Both the position numbers and the translations under genes were made by a program. From the NCBI GenBank assembly GCA_902614975.1, contig CACMND010000004.1:1-64000 (forward strand): a stretch of DNA of 64,000 nt, given 5' to 3'. This DNA comes from an uncultured Pelagibacteraceae bacterium (GTDB taxonomy: Bacteria > Pseudomonadota > Alphaproteobacteria > Pelagibacterales > Pelagibacteraceae). Positions 1 to 11,500 of the stretch are shown here, one piece after another. The notes beneath the pieces were generated by a model. That model ran no database searches. It was not told the origin of the DNA and saw only the letters and a program-made list of their open reading frames with translations. Within the stretch, counting starts at the first letter, position 1. Every line of letters begins with the position of its first letter.

Positions 1-457
1 GTTCCACACATTTTGCATTTAATTCTTTTGATGCAAAAACATCTTTAATATTTGGATTGATGAAAAGACTTGTTCTAATTTTTTTCGAATTTAATTTACT
101 AATTACTTTTTTAATTATTTTTTTGTTTTTGGTGATATTTAAACCTCCTTCAGTGGTTAATTCATTTCTTTTTTCAGGAACTATGCAAACAAAATTAGGT
201 TTATATTTTAACGCAATTTTAAGCATTTCATTGTTAGCAGCCATTTCTAAATTTATTGGTACTCTTTTAATTTTTGAAAATATAGCTACGTCTTCATCTC
301 GAATGTGTCTACGATCTTCTCTTAAATGAATAGTAATAGAATTAGCACCAAAATTCATAACTTGTTTTGCATATGAAATAGGATCAGGATGTCCCTCTCC
401 TCTTGCATTTCTTAATGTTGCAATATGATCTACGTTAACGCCTAGTCTAGATTTCAT
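1..457 (-). CDS. pdxJ: Pyridoxine 5'-phosphate synthase PdxJ (3' part outside window)
   Basis: Not in the ORF track because it runs off the left edge. Reverse translation from the CAT at 455-457 gives MKSRLGVNVDHIATLRNARGEGHPDPISYAKQVMNFGANSITIHLREDRRHIRDEDV, typical PdxJ. ATGA overlap with the pyrE stop. Confidence 0.95.
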   Translation of the reverse strand, partial: MKSRLGVNVDHIATLRNARGEGHPDPISYAKQVMNFGANSITIHLREDRRHIRDEDVAIFSKIKRVPINLEMAANNEMLKIALKYKPNFVCIVPEKRNELTTEGGLNITKNKKIIKKVISKLNSKKIRTSLFINPNIKDVFASKELNAKCVE

Positions 458-1044
458 TTTAAATATCTACTTCCTGGTTTTGTAATTGGAATTTTTTTCA
501 ACTCAATTGGTAAATCACTTTTTTTATAAGTTGGTATTTCTAATTTAATTTGGGAAACAATATTTCTATCTTTAATTTTTAAACTTGGTTTACTAGATCT
601 ATTAATTAAACACGCATATCCAACTACTTTTGATTTATATTTTTTTACAAGTCGAGCACATTCTAAACTTGACTTACCTGTAGTAATTACGTCTTCTACT
701 ATCAAAACTTTAGAATTTTTTTTAATTGAAAAACCTCTTCTTAAAGTAAATTTCCCATTAACTCTTTCACAAAATATTGTCTCCTTATTCAATAAATTTC
801 CAACGATATAACCTATTACAATACCGCCCATAGCTGGTGACAAAATTATATCAATTTTTTTGAATTTTTTTTTTATTTTAGTGCTTAAGGATTTACAAAA
901 TTTTTCTGATTTTTTTGGATAACTTAATAATTTGGCACATTGAACATATTGAGGTGAATGTAAACCTGAAGATAAAACAAAATGTCCTTCTAAAAGTGCC
1001 TTAGTTTTTTTTAAAACCGCTAAAGAATCTTTTAAAGAAAGCAT
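454..1044 (-). CDS. pyrE: Orotate phosphoribosyltransferase
   Basis: LLEGHFVLSSGLHSPQYVQ and PRPP-binding VLIVEDVITTGKSS; pdxJ-pyrE-rsh order. Confidence 0.93.
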   Translation of the reverse strand: MLSLKDSLAVLKKTKALLEGHFVLSSGLHSPQYVQCAKLLSYPKKSEKFCKSLSTKIKKKFKKIDIILSPAMGGIVIGYIVGNLLNKETIFCERVNGKFTLRRGFSIKKNSKVLIVEDVITTGKSSLECARLVKKYKSKVVGYACLINRSSKPSLKIKDRNIVSQIKLEIPTYKKSDLPIELKKIPITKPGSRYLK

Positions 1045-2743
1045 ATTTTTTGTTTTTATGTCTAATTATTTTGAAGTTATATTCTTTCTGTTTTAGCTCA
1101 CTAATAAGTTTTGTAAAGTTTTTCAAATCTTGAATAATTAGGTTGAACCTAAAATTAATGGTTCTCTTAGTCTTTTCTACCATTTCAACACTTGAAATAT
1201 TTACATTATTGGTTCCAATCATTGTTGTGACATCACCTAGTATTCCAGGTCTATCAGGTAAAGACATCCAAAGGGTAGTGTTATATTTTTTTTCTGTAGG
1301 CTTACTGTCTTCTTTGTATTGCCAGTATCTTCTTATTGCAGCTCTTGCTTTGCCAGTTTTAGCGCTTGTTATCCAATGCAAAGAAGGTGAGTCTTTTTTT
1401 GATGTTAATATTTTAACTACATCTCCATTTCTCAATATTGATTGTAAAGGACTTTCCTTTCCATTTATTTCACATCCAATCGCAGTATCACCTACTTTGG
1501 TGTGTACAGCATAAGCAAAATCAATCGGACTTGCTTCTTTGGGTAATTTTATGACTGAGCCTTTTGGTGTAAAACAAAAAACATTTTCTTGAAACATTTG
1601 GAGTTTTGTATACTCAAAATAATGTTCTGGATTTTCATTTTTATCTATAATTTCTACAAGATCTGCTAGCCAATCATATTCCTTCCAAGTTAAAGAGTTA
1701 AACTTTTCTGATGATTTATATTTCCAATGAGAAGCTATACCTCTTTGCGCAAATTCATGCATTTGTTGCGTTCTTAGTTGTATTTCAATCGGTCTTTTAT
1801 TTGGACCGATCACTGCTGTATGAAGAGATTTATAATTATTTATTTTCGGTGATGAAATGTAATCTTTAAATCTACCTGGTATACAATTCCATTTATTATG
1901 TATCACACCTAAGGTTTTGTAACAATTTTCAACATTATCTAAAATTATTCTAAAACCAATAATATCTGTAATTTGCTCAAGTGAAGTCCTTTTTTTCTGA
2001 ATTTTTCTCCAAATTGAAAAAGGAGTTTTTTCTCTAGAATAAATTTTAAAATCTATATCATTTTCATTTAATAGATTTTCAAATTCACTAAGAACTGAAT
2101 TATAATTAATCAAATTATTATCTTTTATTGTGTCTAATCTATCTTTGATCATTTTTCTTGCTTCAGGATTTAAAATATCAAAAGAAAGATCTTCAAGTTC
2201 ATCTCTTATTCTATTCATCCCCATTCTATCTGCTAGAGGAGCATAAATTTCCATAGTTTCTTTAGCAATTCTTTTTCTTTTTTCCTCTTTATCAATAGCC
2301 TTCAAAGTTCGCATATTATGCAAACGATCTGCAAGTTTCACAAGAAGGACTCTTATATCCTTAGAAGTTGCCAGGATGAGTTTTCTAAAATTTTCAGCTT
2401 TAGAATTAGAAATAGCTTGGTTTTCAAAAACTGAAATTTTTGTAACCCCATCAACCAAATCAGCAACTTCTTTTCCAAATTGTTCTTCTATAGTTTTATA
2501 AGTTGCATAAGTATCTTCTATTGTATCATGAAGTAAACCAGTTGCTATCGTTGCACTATCCAACTTAAGTTCGGTTAAAATATTTGCAACAGCAACCGGA
2601 TGAATGACGTAGGGATCTCCTGATTGTCGTTTTTGATCTTTGTGAACTTTCACTGCAAAATCATATGCTTTGCTTAGAGTTTCTGGGTTAAGAAACTTAT
2701 TGTATGATTTAACCTTATTTATTAATTCGTCAGAATTTAACAT
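1001..2743 (-). CDS. spoT: Bifunctional (p)ppGpp synthetase/hydrolase (RSH family)
   Basis: HD hydrolase motif LLHDTIEDT, synthetase motifs GRFKDYISSPKINNYKSLHT and IEIQLRT, TGS domain, C-terminal ACT domain. Confidence 0.93.
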   Translation of the reverse strand: MLNSDELINKVKSYNKFLNPETLSKAYDFAVKVHKDQKRQSGDPYVIHPVAVANILTELKLDSATIATGLLHDTIEDTYATYKTIEEQFGKEVADLVDGVTKISVFENQAISNSKAENFRKLILATSKDIRVLLVKLADRLHNMRTLKAIDKEEKRKRIAKETMEIYAPLADRMGMNRIRDELEDLSFDILNPEARKMIKDRLDTIKDNNLINYNSVLSEFENLLNENDIDFKIYSREKTPFSIWRKIQKKRTSLEQITDIIGFRIILDNVENCYKTLGVIHNKWNCIPGRFKDYISSPKINNYKSLHTAVIGPNKRPIEIQLRTQQMHEFAQRGIASHWKYKSSEKFNSLTWKEYDWLADLVEIIDKNENPEHYFEYTKLQMFQENVFCFTPKGSVIKLPKEASPIDFAYAVHTKVGDTAIGCEINGKESPLQSILRNGDVVKILTSKKDSPSLHWITSAKTGKARAAIRRYWQYKEDSKPTEKKYNTTLWMSLPDRPGILGDVTTMIGTNNVNISSVEMVEKTKRTINFRFNLIIQDLKNFTKLISELKQKEYNFKIIRHKNKKYAFFKRFFSGFKKN

Positions 2744-2763
2744 AATTTTATTATATCACTTAT

Positions 2764-3291
2764 TTAGATAACTTTAATACTTCTTAAATTATTTTTTTTT
2801 AAAGAAGATAAGAGTTTTACTATATTTTTTTTTAATTTTGGGTGAGACCAATTTTTGCATATTTCAAACAGTGGCATAAGTACAAAGTTTCTATTATGCA
2901 TTCTTGGATGCGGGATCTCTAAATTTATCGATTTTTTATTTGATTTAGTAATCTTTCCATTAAAATCTAATATATCAATATCACAATTTCTTGGATGATT
3001 TTTAGGAGCTATTTTTCTGCCTAATTTTTTTTCTATAGACTTAATTATTTTAAACAGCTCAAATTGATTTAATTTTGTTTTTATCAGTAATACAATATTA
3101 ATAAATTTTGGAAAAGTAGGATCTGGCCATGACTCAGTCTCATAATAACTAGATGTTTTGATAATTTTAATATCATGGGTTTCCAATAGATATTTAGATT
3201 TTTCTAAAAAAAGTATTCTATTTCCTAAATTAGAACCTATTGATAGATATACATTTTTAACTTGAGCGTCTGAAATATCTCGCTTTTTCAC
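2764..3291 (-). CDS. folK: 2-amino-4-hydroxy-6-hydroxymethyldihydropteridine pyrophosphokinase
   Basis: [12 protein letters not shown] ... [15 protein letters not shown] ... [16 protein letters not shown]. The ORF track starts at 3351 deep inside smpB; a GTG at 3291 is a plausible start. Confidence 0.85.
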   Translation of the reverse strand: MKKRDISDAQVKNVYLSIGSNLGNRILFLEKSKYLLETHDIKIIKTSSYYETESWPDPTFPKFINIVLLIKTKLNQFELFKIIKSIEKKLGRKIAPKNHPRNCDIDILDFNGKITKSNKKSINLEIPHPRMHNRNFVLMPLFEICKNWSHPKLKKNIVKLLSSLKKNNLRSIKVI

Positions 3292-3730
3292 GGTTCCAAT
3301 CTTTAGTTTTTTTGGTTTGTCGCTTATCGTATTGTTTTTTGCCCTTTGCAACTGCTATTTCAACTTTAGCTTTACCTTTTTTAAAATACATTTTAGTTGG
3401 AACTAAAGTTAGACCATCCTCGTTCATTTTACCAATTAGTTTGTTAATTTCCCTTTTGTTAAATAACAATTTTCTTTCTGAGTAAGGATTGTGATTTGAA
3501 TAACTGGCTTGTTTATATATGGGTATATGTGAATTAATTAAAAAAATTTCTCCTTCTTTTTCTACTGCGTATGACTCTGCAATATTTACTTTTCCATCTC
3601 TTACAGATTTTATTTCAGATCCTTTTAATACAATTCCTGCTTCTAGGATTTCCTTAAAGAAAAAATTAAAAGATGCTTTTCGATTTATTGTAATGATCTT
3701 GATGCCAGATGTAGATTTATCACTCATCAA
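3257..3730 (-). CDS. smpB: SsrA (tmRNA)-binding protein SmpB
   Basis: [28 protein letters not shown] ... [19 protein letters not shown]. Confidence 0.95.
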   Translation of the reverse strand: MMSDKSTSGIKIITINRKASFNFFFKEILEAGIVLKGSEIKSVRDGKVNIAESYAVEKEGEIFLINSHIPIYKQASYSNHNPYSERKLLFNKREINKLIGKMNEDGLTLVPTKMYFKKGKAKVEIAVAKGKKQYDKRQTKKTKDWNREKARYFRRSS

Positions 3731-4607
3731 TAAGTTTTGCTACTTTTAATGCTTTCTCGACTTCCTTTTTTGTATTTTCAGTTATTTTTACTAAAGGTAA
3801 TCTTACAGTATCATCGCATAGACCAAGTAATTTAGCAGCATACTTAACTGGTGAAGGATTGCTTTCTATAAATAAATTTTTATGCAACGGCTGCAACATA
3901 TCATCAAGTTGTTGAGCTTTTTTTAAATCATCTTCATTTGAAGATTTTGATAATTTTTGAAATTCAGAACATAATTTAGGAGCTACGTTTGCTGTAACAC
4001 TAATTGTTCCAACACCTCCTCGTTTATTAAATTCAAAAGCATTATCATCGTTTCCAGTAAGTTGAATGAAATCATTACCCATTTTTTCTTTTTGTTGATT
4101 AACACGATTTAGATCACCTGTTGCATCTTTAACTCCAACTATATTTTTTAGTTCATATAATCTAGCCATTGTTTCAACGCTCATATCGATTACTGAACGG
4201 CTTGGAATATTATAAATTATAATTGGAATTCCACAGTTATCATTGATTGATTTATAATGTTGATATAGTCCTTCTTGAGTAGGTTTGTTATAATATGGTG
4301 TAACAACTAAAGCACCATCCGCACCAGCTTTTTCCGCGTGTTTAGTTAATGATACGGCTTCTTCTGTTGAATTCGATCCAGTGCCAGCTATTATGGGAAG
4401 TTTACCGGTAGCTTCTTTTATACATAATTCAATTGTTCTCTCATGTTCATCATGTGATAGTGTTGGCGACTCACCTGTTGTTCCAACTGGAACTAACCCA
4501 TTTGTTCCATTTTCCAGATGATGATTTATTATTTTTATGTAACTTTCTTCGTCAAGCTTGTTGTCTTTAAACGGTGTAATTAATGCTACATTTGATCCTT
4601 TAAACAT
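3720..4607 (-). CDS. dapA: 4-hydroxy-tetrahydrodipicolinate synthase
   Basis: [39 protein letters not shown]. Confidence 0.95.
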   Translation of the reverse strand: MFKGSNVALITPFKDNKLDEESYIKIINHHLENGTNGLVPVGTTGESPTLSHDEHERTIELCIKEATGKLPIIAGTGSNSTEEAVSLTKHAEKAGADGALVVTPYYNKPTQEGLYQHYKSINDNCGIPIIIYNIPSRSVIDMSVETMARLYELKNIVGVKDATGDLNRVNQQKEKMGNDFIQLTGNDDNAFEFNKRGGVGTISVTANVAPKLCSEFQKLSKSSNEDDLKKAQQLDDMLQPLHKNLFIESNPSPVKYAAKLLGLCDDTVRLPLVKITENTKKEVEKALKVAKLIDE

Positions 4608-4642
4608 AATTATTTATAACATAAGTTGTTTGATTTAATAAA

Positions 4643-6844
4643 ATGTATTTAAAATTATTAACAACAATTATCCTTTTTTTCTTATCGTTTCAATCTGCTT
4701 TTTCAAATGAAACTATACTTCCTATTAAAAAACCAGATTTAAATGAAAAAAATACAACAAAAAAAATAGCTGAAATCATTCCTCTACCAAAACCATCTGA
4801 AAAAGAAGATGAAATTCAAAAGGAAATAAAAATTACTACCACGGAAATATTTAAGAAAATTGATGGTGTAATAATTCCAAAAAATAAGCCTCTAATAGTT
4901 AAAGAAAAATTAAGAAAGATAAAAAAACAAAAATTTTATAGCGATAGAGATTTGAGATATGCAAAACAAGCTATTTCATTTATGGAGAAAAGTAATTGGA
5001 AGGATGCAAAAAAAGCCGCAAGTAAAGCAAGAGCAAAATCAATTTATGATTTTATTCAATGGAGACATCTACTTACAACTGGTAACAGGGCTACTTTTAC
5101 AGAATATAAACAGTTTATCGAAAGAGTAAAAGATTATCCAAGGATAGATAGAGTCCGTTACTTAGGAGAACATAAAATAAATTCTAAAAATCATACTAAA
5201 AATGAAATTATACAGTGGTTCGATAAACACCCTCCTTTAAGTGGATTCGGAAAAATGATGCTAGGCGATGCTTTGTTATCAAAAAATAAAGAGAGAGCTA
5301 TAAATTTAATAAAAAAAGGATTTATAACAGCTGATTTAAGTAAAAATGATCTTATTTTTTTTAGAAAGAAATTTAAAAAATATTTGAACAGTAGTGATTA
5401 TATTAAAAGAGCTGATTATTTAGCTTGGGAGAATAAATATTGGGACCTTAAAAGAATGTTAAGATATCTACCTAAAGATTATCAACTTTTATATACAGCA
5501 AGGCAACTGTTAATGAGCAGATCTTATGGTGTTGATAGCGCTATATCGAATGTGCCTGCAAGTTTAAAAAGGGATGCGGGTTTAAATTATGATAGACTCA
5601 AATGGAGAAGGAAAAGAGGAAGGGTTGATAGTTCTTTAGAAATTTTACTAAGTATCAAAAATAATAAAGACTATATGGTTCGTCCAGATAAATGGTGGGT
5701 TGAAAGATCAATAATTGCGAGATCACTTATTTATAAGAAAAGATATGAGCAAGCTTATAAAATTACAAGTAAACATGGTCTATCAGAGGGAGCCGAATTA
5801 GCTGAAGCTGAATGGATGAGTGGATGGATTGCATTAAGTTTCTTAAAAGACCCAATTTTAGCAAAAAGTCATTTTACTAAATTTTATAATAATGTTGGAT
5901 ATCCAATTAGTTTATCAAGAGGTGCTTATTGGCTCGGAAAAGCAAATTTGGCGCTAAATAATAAGGAAGAAGCAGATAAGTGGTTTAAAGAAGGTTCAAA
6001 ATATCTAACAACCTATTATGGTCAATTATCTCATATGAAAATATATCCAAATAAAACTTTTGAACTTAAAGAAAGTACTCAAGTTGATAAAAATTATGCT
6101 GAAAGTTTTTACAAAAATAAATTAGTTGCAATAGTACATTTATTAGATGAAGTAAAAAAAGATAAATATACGAAACATATTTTAAGATTTTTAGCAAATG
6201 ACAATGTTTCAGCAGGGAGTGAGGTATTAGCAGCAAAACTAGCAACTGATATCTCTAGATTTGATTTTGCTATTCAGGTTTCTAAAATAGCATCTTATCA
6301 AAAAAGGTTTCATAACAAATATAATTATCCAGTAATAAGTACTCCGAATAAAGTTGGATCAAGAAAAATACCAGAACAAGCTTTAATATTATCTATTATA
6401 AGACAAGAAAGTGAGTTTGATATATCTGCAAGAAGTAGAGTTGGAGCTCAAGGCTTAATGCAGTTGATGCCTTACACTGCAAAGACAGTTGCTAAGCAGG
6501 CAAAAGTTTCTTATTCAAAATCTCGTTTAACAACAAGTCCTGAATATAATATAAATTTAGGATCTTTTTATATAGCAGGTTTAATTCTTGATTATGATGG
6601 ATCCTACCCTTTCGCTGTAGCAGCATATAATGCAGGACCAAAAAGAGTGAAGTATTGGAAAAAAATAAATAAAGATCCTCAAAAGAAACAAATCGATTAT
6701 GTTGATTGGGTAGAACTTATTAAGTTTAAAGAGACCAGAAACTATGTTCAGAGGGTTATGGAGAATTACAATGTTTATAGATACATTTTGTCTCAAAAAC
6801 CAATATTTTTAAAAGATTTTTTTAGAAATAATCCGCTCTATTAG
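4643..6844 (+). CDS. slt: Soluble lytic murein transglycosylase
   Basis: C-terminal SLT domain: ILSIIRQESEFDISARSRVGAQGLMQLMPYTAK ... AVAAYNAGPKRVKYW. Confidence 0.9.
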   Translation: MYLKLLTTIILFFLSFQSAFSNETILPIKKPDLNEKNTTKKIAEIIPLPKPSEKEDEIQKEIKITTTEIFKKIDGVIIPKNKPLIVKEKLRKIKKQKFYSDRDLRYAKQAISFMEKSNWKDAKKAASKARAKSIYDFIQWRHLLTTGNRATFTEYKQFIERVKDYPRIDRVRYLGEHKINSKNHTKNEIIQWFDKHPPLSGFGKMMLGDALLSKNKERAINLIKKGFITADLSKNDLIFFRKKFKKYLNSSDYIKRADYLAWENKYWDLKRMLRYLPKDYQLLYTARQLLMSRSYGVDSAISNVPASLKRDAGLNYDRLKWRRKRGRVDSSLEILLSIKNNKDYMVRPDKWWVERSIIARSLIYKKRYEQAYKITSKHGLSEGAELAEAEWMSGWIALSFLKDPILAKSHFTKFYNNVGYPISLSRGAYWLGKANLALNNKEEADKWFKEGSKYLTTYYGQLSHMKIYPNKTFELKESTQVDKNYAESFYKNKLVAIVHLLDEVKKDKYTKHILRFLANDNVSAGSEVLAAKLATDISRFDFAIQVSKIASYQKRFHNKYNYPVISTPNKVGSRKIPEQALILSIIRQESEFDISARSRVGAQGLMQLMPYTAKTVAKQAKVSYSKSRLTTSPEYNINLGSFYIAGLILDYDGSYPFAVAAYNAGPKRVKYWKKINKDPQKKQIDYVDWVELIKFKETRNYVQRVMENYNVYRYILSQKPIFLKDFFRNNPLY

Positions 6845-6939
6845 TGGCGGAAGGAGAGGGATTCGAACCCTCGGTACACCTTTTCAAGCGTACGGCGGTT
6901 TAGCAAACCGCTGGTTTAAACCAGCTCACCCATCCTTCC
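6845..6939 (-). tRNA. tRNA-Ser(GCU)
   Basis: Reverse strand ggaaggatgggtgagc...cggtttgctaaaccg...gagggttcgaatccctctccttccgcca; acceptor GGAAGGA/TCCTTCC, long variable arm, encoded CCA. Confidence 0.95.
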
Positions 6940-6954
6940 ACGATAATATGTGTA

Positions 6955-6990
6955 ACTTGAAATCATTGAATATTCAATCATATTCAAGTA
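6955..6990. promoter_or_regulatory. 36-bp near-perfect inverted repeat upstream of soxB
   Basis: ACTTGAAaATcATTGAATATTCAATcATaTTCAAGT; 16 of 18 symmetric pairs match about centre 6972.5; only intergenic region upstream of the soxBDAG operon. Confidence 0.6.
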
Positions 6991-7003
6991 ATTTCTCCAA
7001 AAT

Positions 7004-8257
7004 ATGAAAAACAAATATTCAGTATTCTCTTTAATAAAAAATGCTTTATCTCAGCATGAGAATTGGCAACAAGCTTGGGGAAATCCAGAGCCAAAAAAAG
7101 AATACGAAGCTATTATTGTGGGTGGTGGTGGACACGGTTTAGCTACTGCTTATTATTTAGCAAAGAAACATAATTTAAAAAATATTGCAGTCTTAGAAAA
7201 AGGTTGGATTGGAGGTGGAAATACAGGGCGTAACACTACAATCATTAGATCAAATTATTTATGGGATGCTAGTGCTGGTTTATATGATCATGCGCTTAAG
7301 CTTTGGGAAAATCTATCTCAAGAGCTAAACTACAATGTGATGTTCAGTCAAAGAGGTGTAATGAATTTAGCTCACAACCTTCAAGATGTAAGAGATTTAA
7401 AAAGAAGAACACATGCTAATAGACTAAACGGAATTGACGCTGTTTGGTTAAATACAGAGGAAGTTAAAAAATTTTGCCCAATTATAAATACATCACCTGA
7501 TATCAGATACCCAGTTTTGGGTGGAACATTACAAAGAAGAGCGGGAACAGCAAGACATGATGCTGTCGCCTGGGGTTATGCAAGAGGTGCGAGCGATATG
7601 GGTGTTGATATAATTCAAAACTGTGAAGTTAAAGGAATAAAAAGAAATGGTGATAAAGTTGAAGGATTAGAAACAACTAAAGGATTTATAAAAACTAATA
7701 AAATTGGAGTTGTTGCTGCAGGTCACTCAAGTGTAATTGCAAATATGGCTGGAATAAAACTGCCTCTTGAAAGCAAACCATTACAAGCGTTAGTTTCAGA
7801 ACCAGTAAAACCAATTATTGATACTGTTGTAATGTCAAATGCAGTTCATGCCTATGTAAGTCAATCGGATAAAGGCGAATTAGTTATAGGTGCGGGAACA
7901 GATTCATATGTTTCATATACTCAAAGAGGTAGTCATAATATTGTTGAAGAAACTTTAAAGGCTATTTTAGAACTCTACCCTATTTTTAGTAGAATGAAGA
8001 TGTTAAGACAATGGGGAGGAATTGTTGATATATGTCCAGATGCAAGCCCTATTATAAGTAAAACTAATATAAAAGGTTTATATTTTAATTGTGGTTGGGG
8101 TACCGGTGGTTTTAAAGCTACTCCAGGATCTGGAGATTTATTTGCTCACACAATCGCAAATGATGAGCCACATAAATTAAATGCAGCATTTAATTTAAAT
8201 AGATTTGTAAGCGGTGATCTTGTTGATGAACATGGTGCTGCAGCAGTTGCACATTAA
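7004..8257 (+). CDS. soxB: Sarcosine oxidase, beta subunit
   Basis: FAD motif [24 protein letters not shown] fold, followed by delta, alpha and gamma subunit genes. Confidence 0.93.
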   Translation: MKNKYSVFSLIKNALSQHENWQQAWGNPEPKKEYEAIIVGGGGHGLATAYYLAKKHNLKNIAVLEKGWIGGGNTGRNTTIIRSNYLWDASAGLYDHALKLWENLSQELNYNVMFSQRGVMNLAHNLQDVRDLKRRTHANRLNGIDAVWLNTEEVKKFCPIINTSPDIRYPVLGGTLQRRAGTARHDAVAWGYARGASDMGVDIIQNCEVKGIKRNGDKVEGLETTKGFIKTNKIGVVAAGHSSVIANMAGIKLPLESKPLQALVSEPVKPIIDTVVMSNAVHAYVSQSDKGELVIGAGTDSYVSYTQRGSHNIVEETLKAILELYPIFSRMKMLRQWGGIVDICPDASPIISKTNIKGLYFNCGWGTGGFKATPGSGDLFAHTIANDEPHKLNAAFNLNRFVSGDLVDEHGAAAVAH

Positions 8258-8259
8258 TA

Positions 8260-8541
8260 ATGTTTTTAATTAATTGTCCATTTTGTGGAGAGAGAGATCA
8301 AAGTGAATTTTCTTCAGGTGGCGAAGCTCATATAGTTAGACCAAAACAACCAACTGAACTTAGCGATGATGAATGGGCGGAATATCTATTTATGAGAAAA
8401 AATATTAAAGGTATTCAATTTGAAAGATGGAATCATGTTCACGGATGTAGGAAGTGGTTCAACGTTGTTAGAGATACATCTAATGATAAAATATTATCTG
8501 TTTATAAAATGGGTGAAAAACCTCCTGTAAATTATAAGTAA
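8260..8541 (+). CDS. soxD: Sarcosine oxidase, delta subunit
   Basis: NCPFCGERDQSEFSSGGEAHIVRP...WNHVHGCRKWFNVVRDT, typical SoxD zinc-binding protein. Confidence 0.93.
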   Translation: MFLINCPFCGERDQSEFSSGGEAHIVRPKQPTELSDDEWAEYLFMRKNIKGIQFERWNHVHGCRKWFNVVRDTSNDKILSVYKMGEKPPVNYK

Positions 8542-11500
8542 TGCCCAATTATAGAATACATAAAACTGAATATATTGATGAAACTAAAAGAGTTTCATTT
8601 AAATATGATGGTAAGACTTATTTTGGATATGAAGGTGATACCTTAGCGTCAGCACTTTTAGCAAATGGTATTCATTTAGTCGGCAGAAGTTTTAAATATC
8701 ACAGACCAAGAGGCATAGTTTCTTGTGGAGCAGAAGAACCTAATGCAATTTGTCAAATTGGTAGTAAAAAAGACTTAACTGAACCAAATGTAAGAGCAAC
8801 TGAGTTAGAATTGTATGAAGGATTAGAAGCAAGTTCTCAAAATTGTTGGCCTAACGTAAAATTTGATATTGGGGGTATTAATAATTTTATATCACCGTTA
8901 ATTCCTGCAGGCTTTTATTATAAAACATTTATGTGGCCAAAGAGTTTTTGGAAAAAAGTATATGAACCATTAATACGATTATCTGCGGGTTTGGGAAAAT
9001 CTCCTACAGGACCAGATCCTGATATCTATGATCACAAATATGTTCACTACGATGTATTGGTAATTGGTGGTGGAGTATCAGGTATTATTGCTGCAAAAAT
9101 GGCTGCGAAAAATAATTTAAAAACTTTATTAGTAGATGACAAAAAAATACTAGGTGGTTCTACAATTTATCAAAACAATGAGTCTATTAAGATTGATGAT
9201 AAATTATCAAGTGAATGGTTAAAAAATGAAATTCAAGAAATTAAAAAATTAAGTAATTTAACAATTAAGACAAGAACAAGTATTGCAGCTTATCATGGAT
9301 ACAATTTTCTTTTAGCTAAAGAAAATTTAACAGATCATTTACCAGAGGAAAAAAAGAAAAATAAGATTAGACAACGATTATGGAAAATAAGAGCAAAAAA
9401 AGTTATAATTGCAACTGGATCAATTGAAAGACCACTTGTATTCAATAATAATGATAGACCAGGAATATTATTATCTAATTCTATAAACAAATATTTGGAT
9501 TATTACGGCGTTACCTGTGGAGAAAATATAATATTATTTACGAATAATGATAGTGCATACGAAACTTCAATTTCACTTCATAAAAAAGGTATAAAGAATA
9601 TAATTGTTGATTTAAGAAAATCTGCTAGCTCTGAATTAATCAAACAAGCAGAAAGTCTAGGAATAAAAATCTACTTCAATCATGTTGTAACAAATACTTT
9701 TGGATACAGAAAAATAAATTCATTAGAAATCATGAAACTATCGGAAGATGGAAATACAACTATAGGCAATAAAATTATATTAAGTTGTGACTGTTTAGGA
9801 ATGAGTGGTGGATGGACACCTATGGTGCATATGCATACTCAATCTGGAGGTAAATTAGATTTTAGAGATGAAGACCAAGTATTCTTACCAAAAGAAAATA
9901 GTGAAGATCAAATTTCTGTTGGTTCATGCAATGGAGATTTTGATTTAGAAAATATTATAGATAAAACAGTCAATAAAATTAATAAATTCTTAGAGATAGA
10001 TAATCAAGATTACCAGGATACAAATATAATTTGCTCTAAAGAAAATGATAAAAGAAATATATGGCTTTTACCAAATAAAATACCTTTAGGTAAAACAAAA
10101 TGCTTTATAGATTTTCAAAATGACTCAACTGCAAAAGATATTAAATTAGCCTTAAAAGAAGGTTTTAGATCAATTGAACATGTAAAAAGATATACAACGA
10201 CTGGTATGGCAACAGATCAGGGAAAGTTATCTAATATGCACGCACTTGGGATTATAGCTGATACAGCTGGTGTAAAAATGGGTACATTGGGAACAACTAC
10301 ATTTAGGCCTCCATTCACACCATTAACTTTCGGAACACTAGTTGGGAGAAATGTTGGAAAATTTTTTGAAGTAGTAAGAAAAACATCCATGCATGAATGG
10401 CATGTGGAAAATAATGCAGAATTTGAAAATGTTGGTCAGTGGAAAAGACCCTGGTACTATCCAAAAAACGGTGAAAATATGCATGATGCTGTTCAAAGAG
10501 AAAGTAAATCGGCACGTGACAGTGCGGGAATCTTAGATGCATCAACTCTAGGAAAAATTGATATCCAAGGAACAGATGCATCAGAATTTTTAAATCGAGT
10601 TTACACAAATGCTTGGTCAAAACTTGCAATCGGAAAATGTAGATACGGACTTATGTTAAACGAGGATGGCATGGTTTATGACGACGGTGTTACTACAAGA
10701 ATATCTGAAAATCATTATCTAATGACAACCACCACTGGGGGGGCCGCAAATGTATTAAGCAAACTTGAAGATTATTTACAAACGGAGTGGCCAGAGTTAG
10801 ATGTTTATTTAACATCAGTGACAGATCATTATTCTACAGCAAGTATTTGTGGTCCAAATTCAAAAAAAATCCTTAACAAACTTTTTCCAAATTTAGATTT
10901 AAGTGATGAAAACTTCCCTCATATGTCATTTAAAGAAGATAAACTTAAAAATATAAATTGTAGAATAATGAGAATAAGTTTTACAGGTGAACTAAGCTAT
11001 GAAATTAACATAGAGTCGAAATATGGACATTCATTATGGAAAATGTGTATAGAAGCTGGGAAAGAGTTTAATTTGACACCTTATGGTACCGAAACAATGC
11101 ACCTACTTAGAGCTGAAAAAGGTTTCATAATTGTTGGACAAGATACAGACGGCACAATGACTCCTTCAGACTTACAGATGGATTGGATTGTAAGTAAGAA
11201 GAAATATGACTTCATTGGTAAAAGATCTTTATATAGAAGTGATACTGTTAGAGAAGATAGAAAGCAATTGGTTGGACTACTTACAGATGATCCAAAAGAA
11301 GTTTTGGAAGAAGGTGCTCAAATTGTTTCAGACGTTAAATCAAAGCCTATAGATATGCTAGGACATGTTACTTCCAGCTATTTTAGTCCAAACCTAAATA
11401 AATCAATTGCTTTAGCTGTAGTTAGGAGTGGAAAAACAATGAAAGGTCAAAAATTAATTATTCCAATGGAAAACAAAAATATTAATGTGACCGTTTCTGA

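Noticed and set aside
57-329. 90-aa + strand ORF
   Set aside because: Antisense to the real pdxJ reading frame, hydrophobic composition typical of antisense ORFs; no homology recognised.
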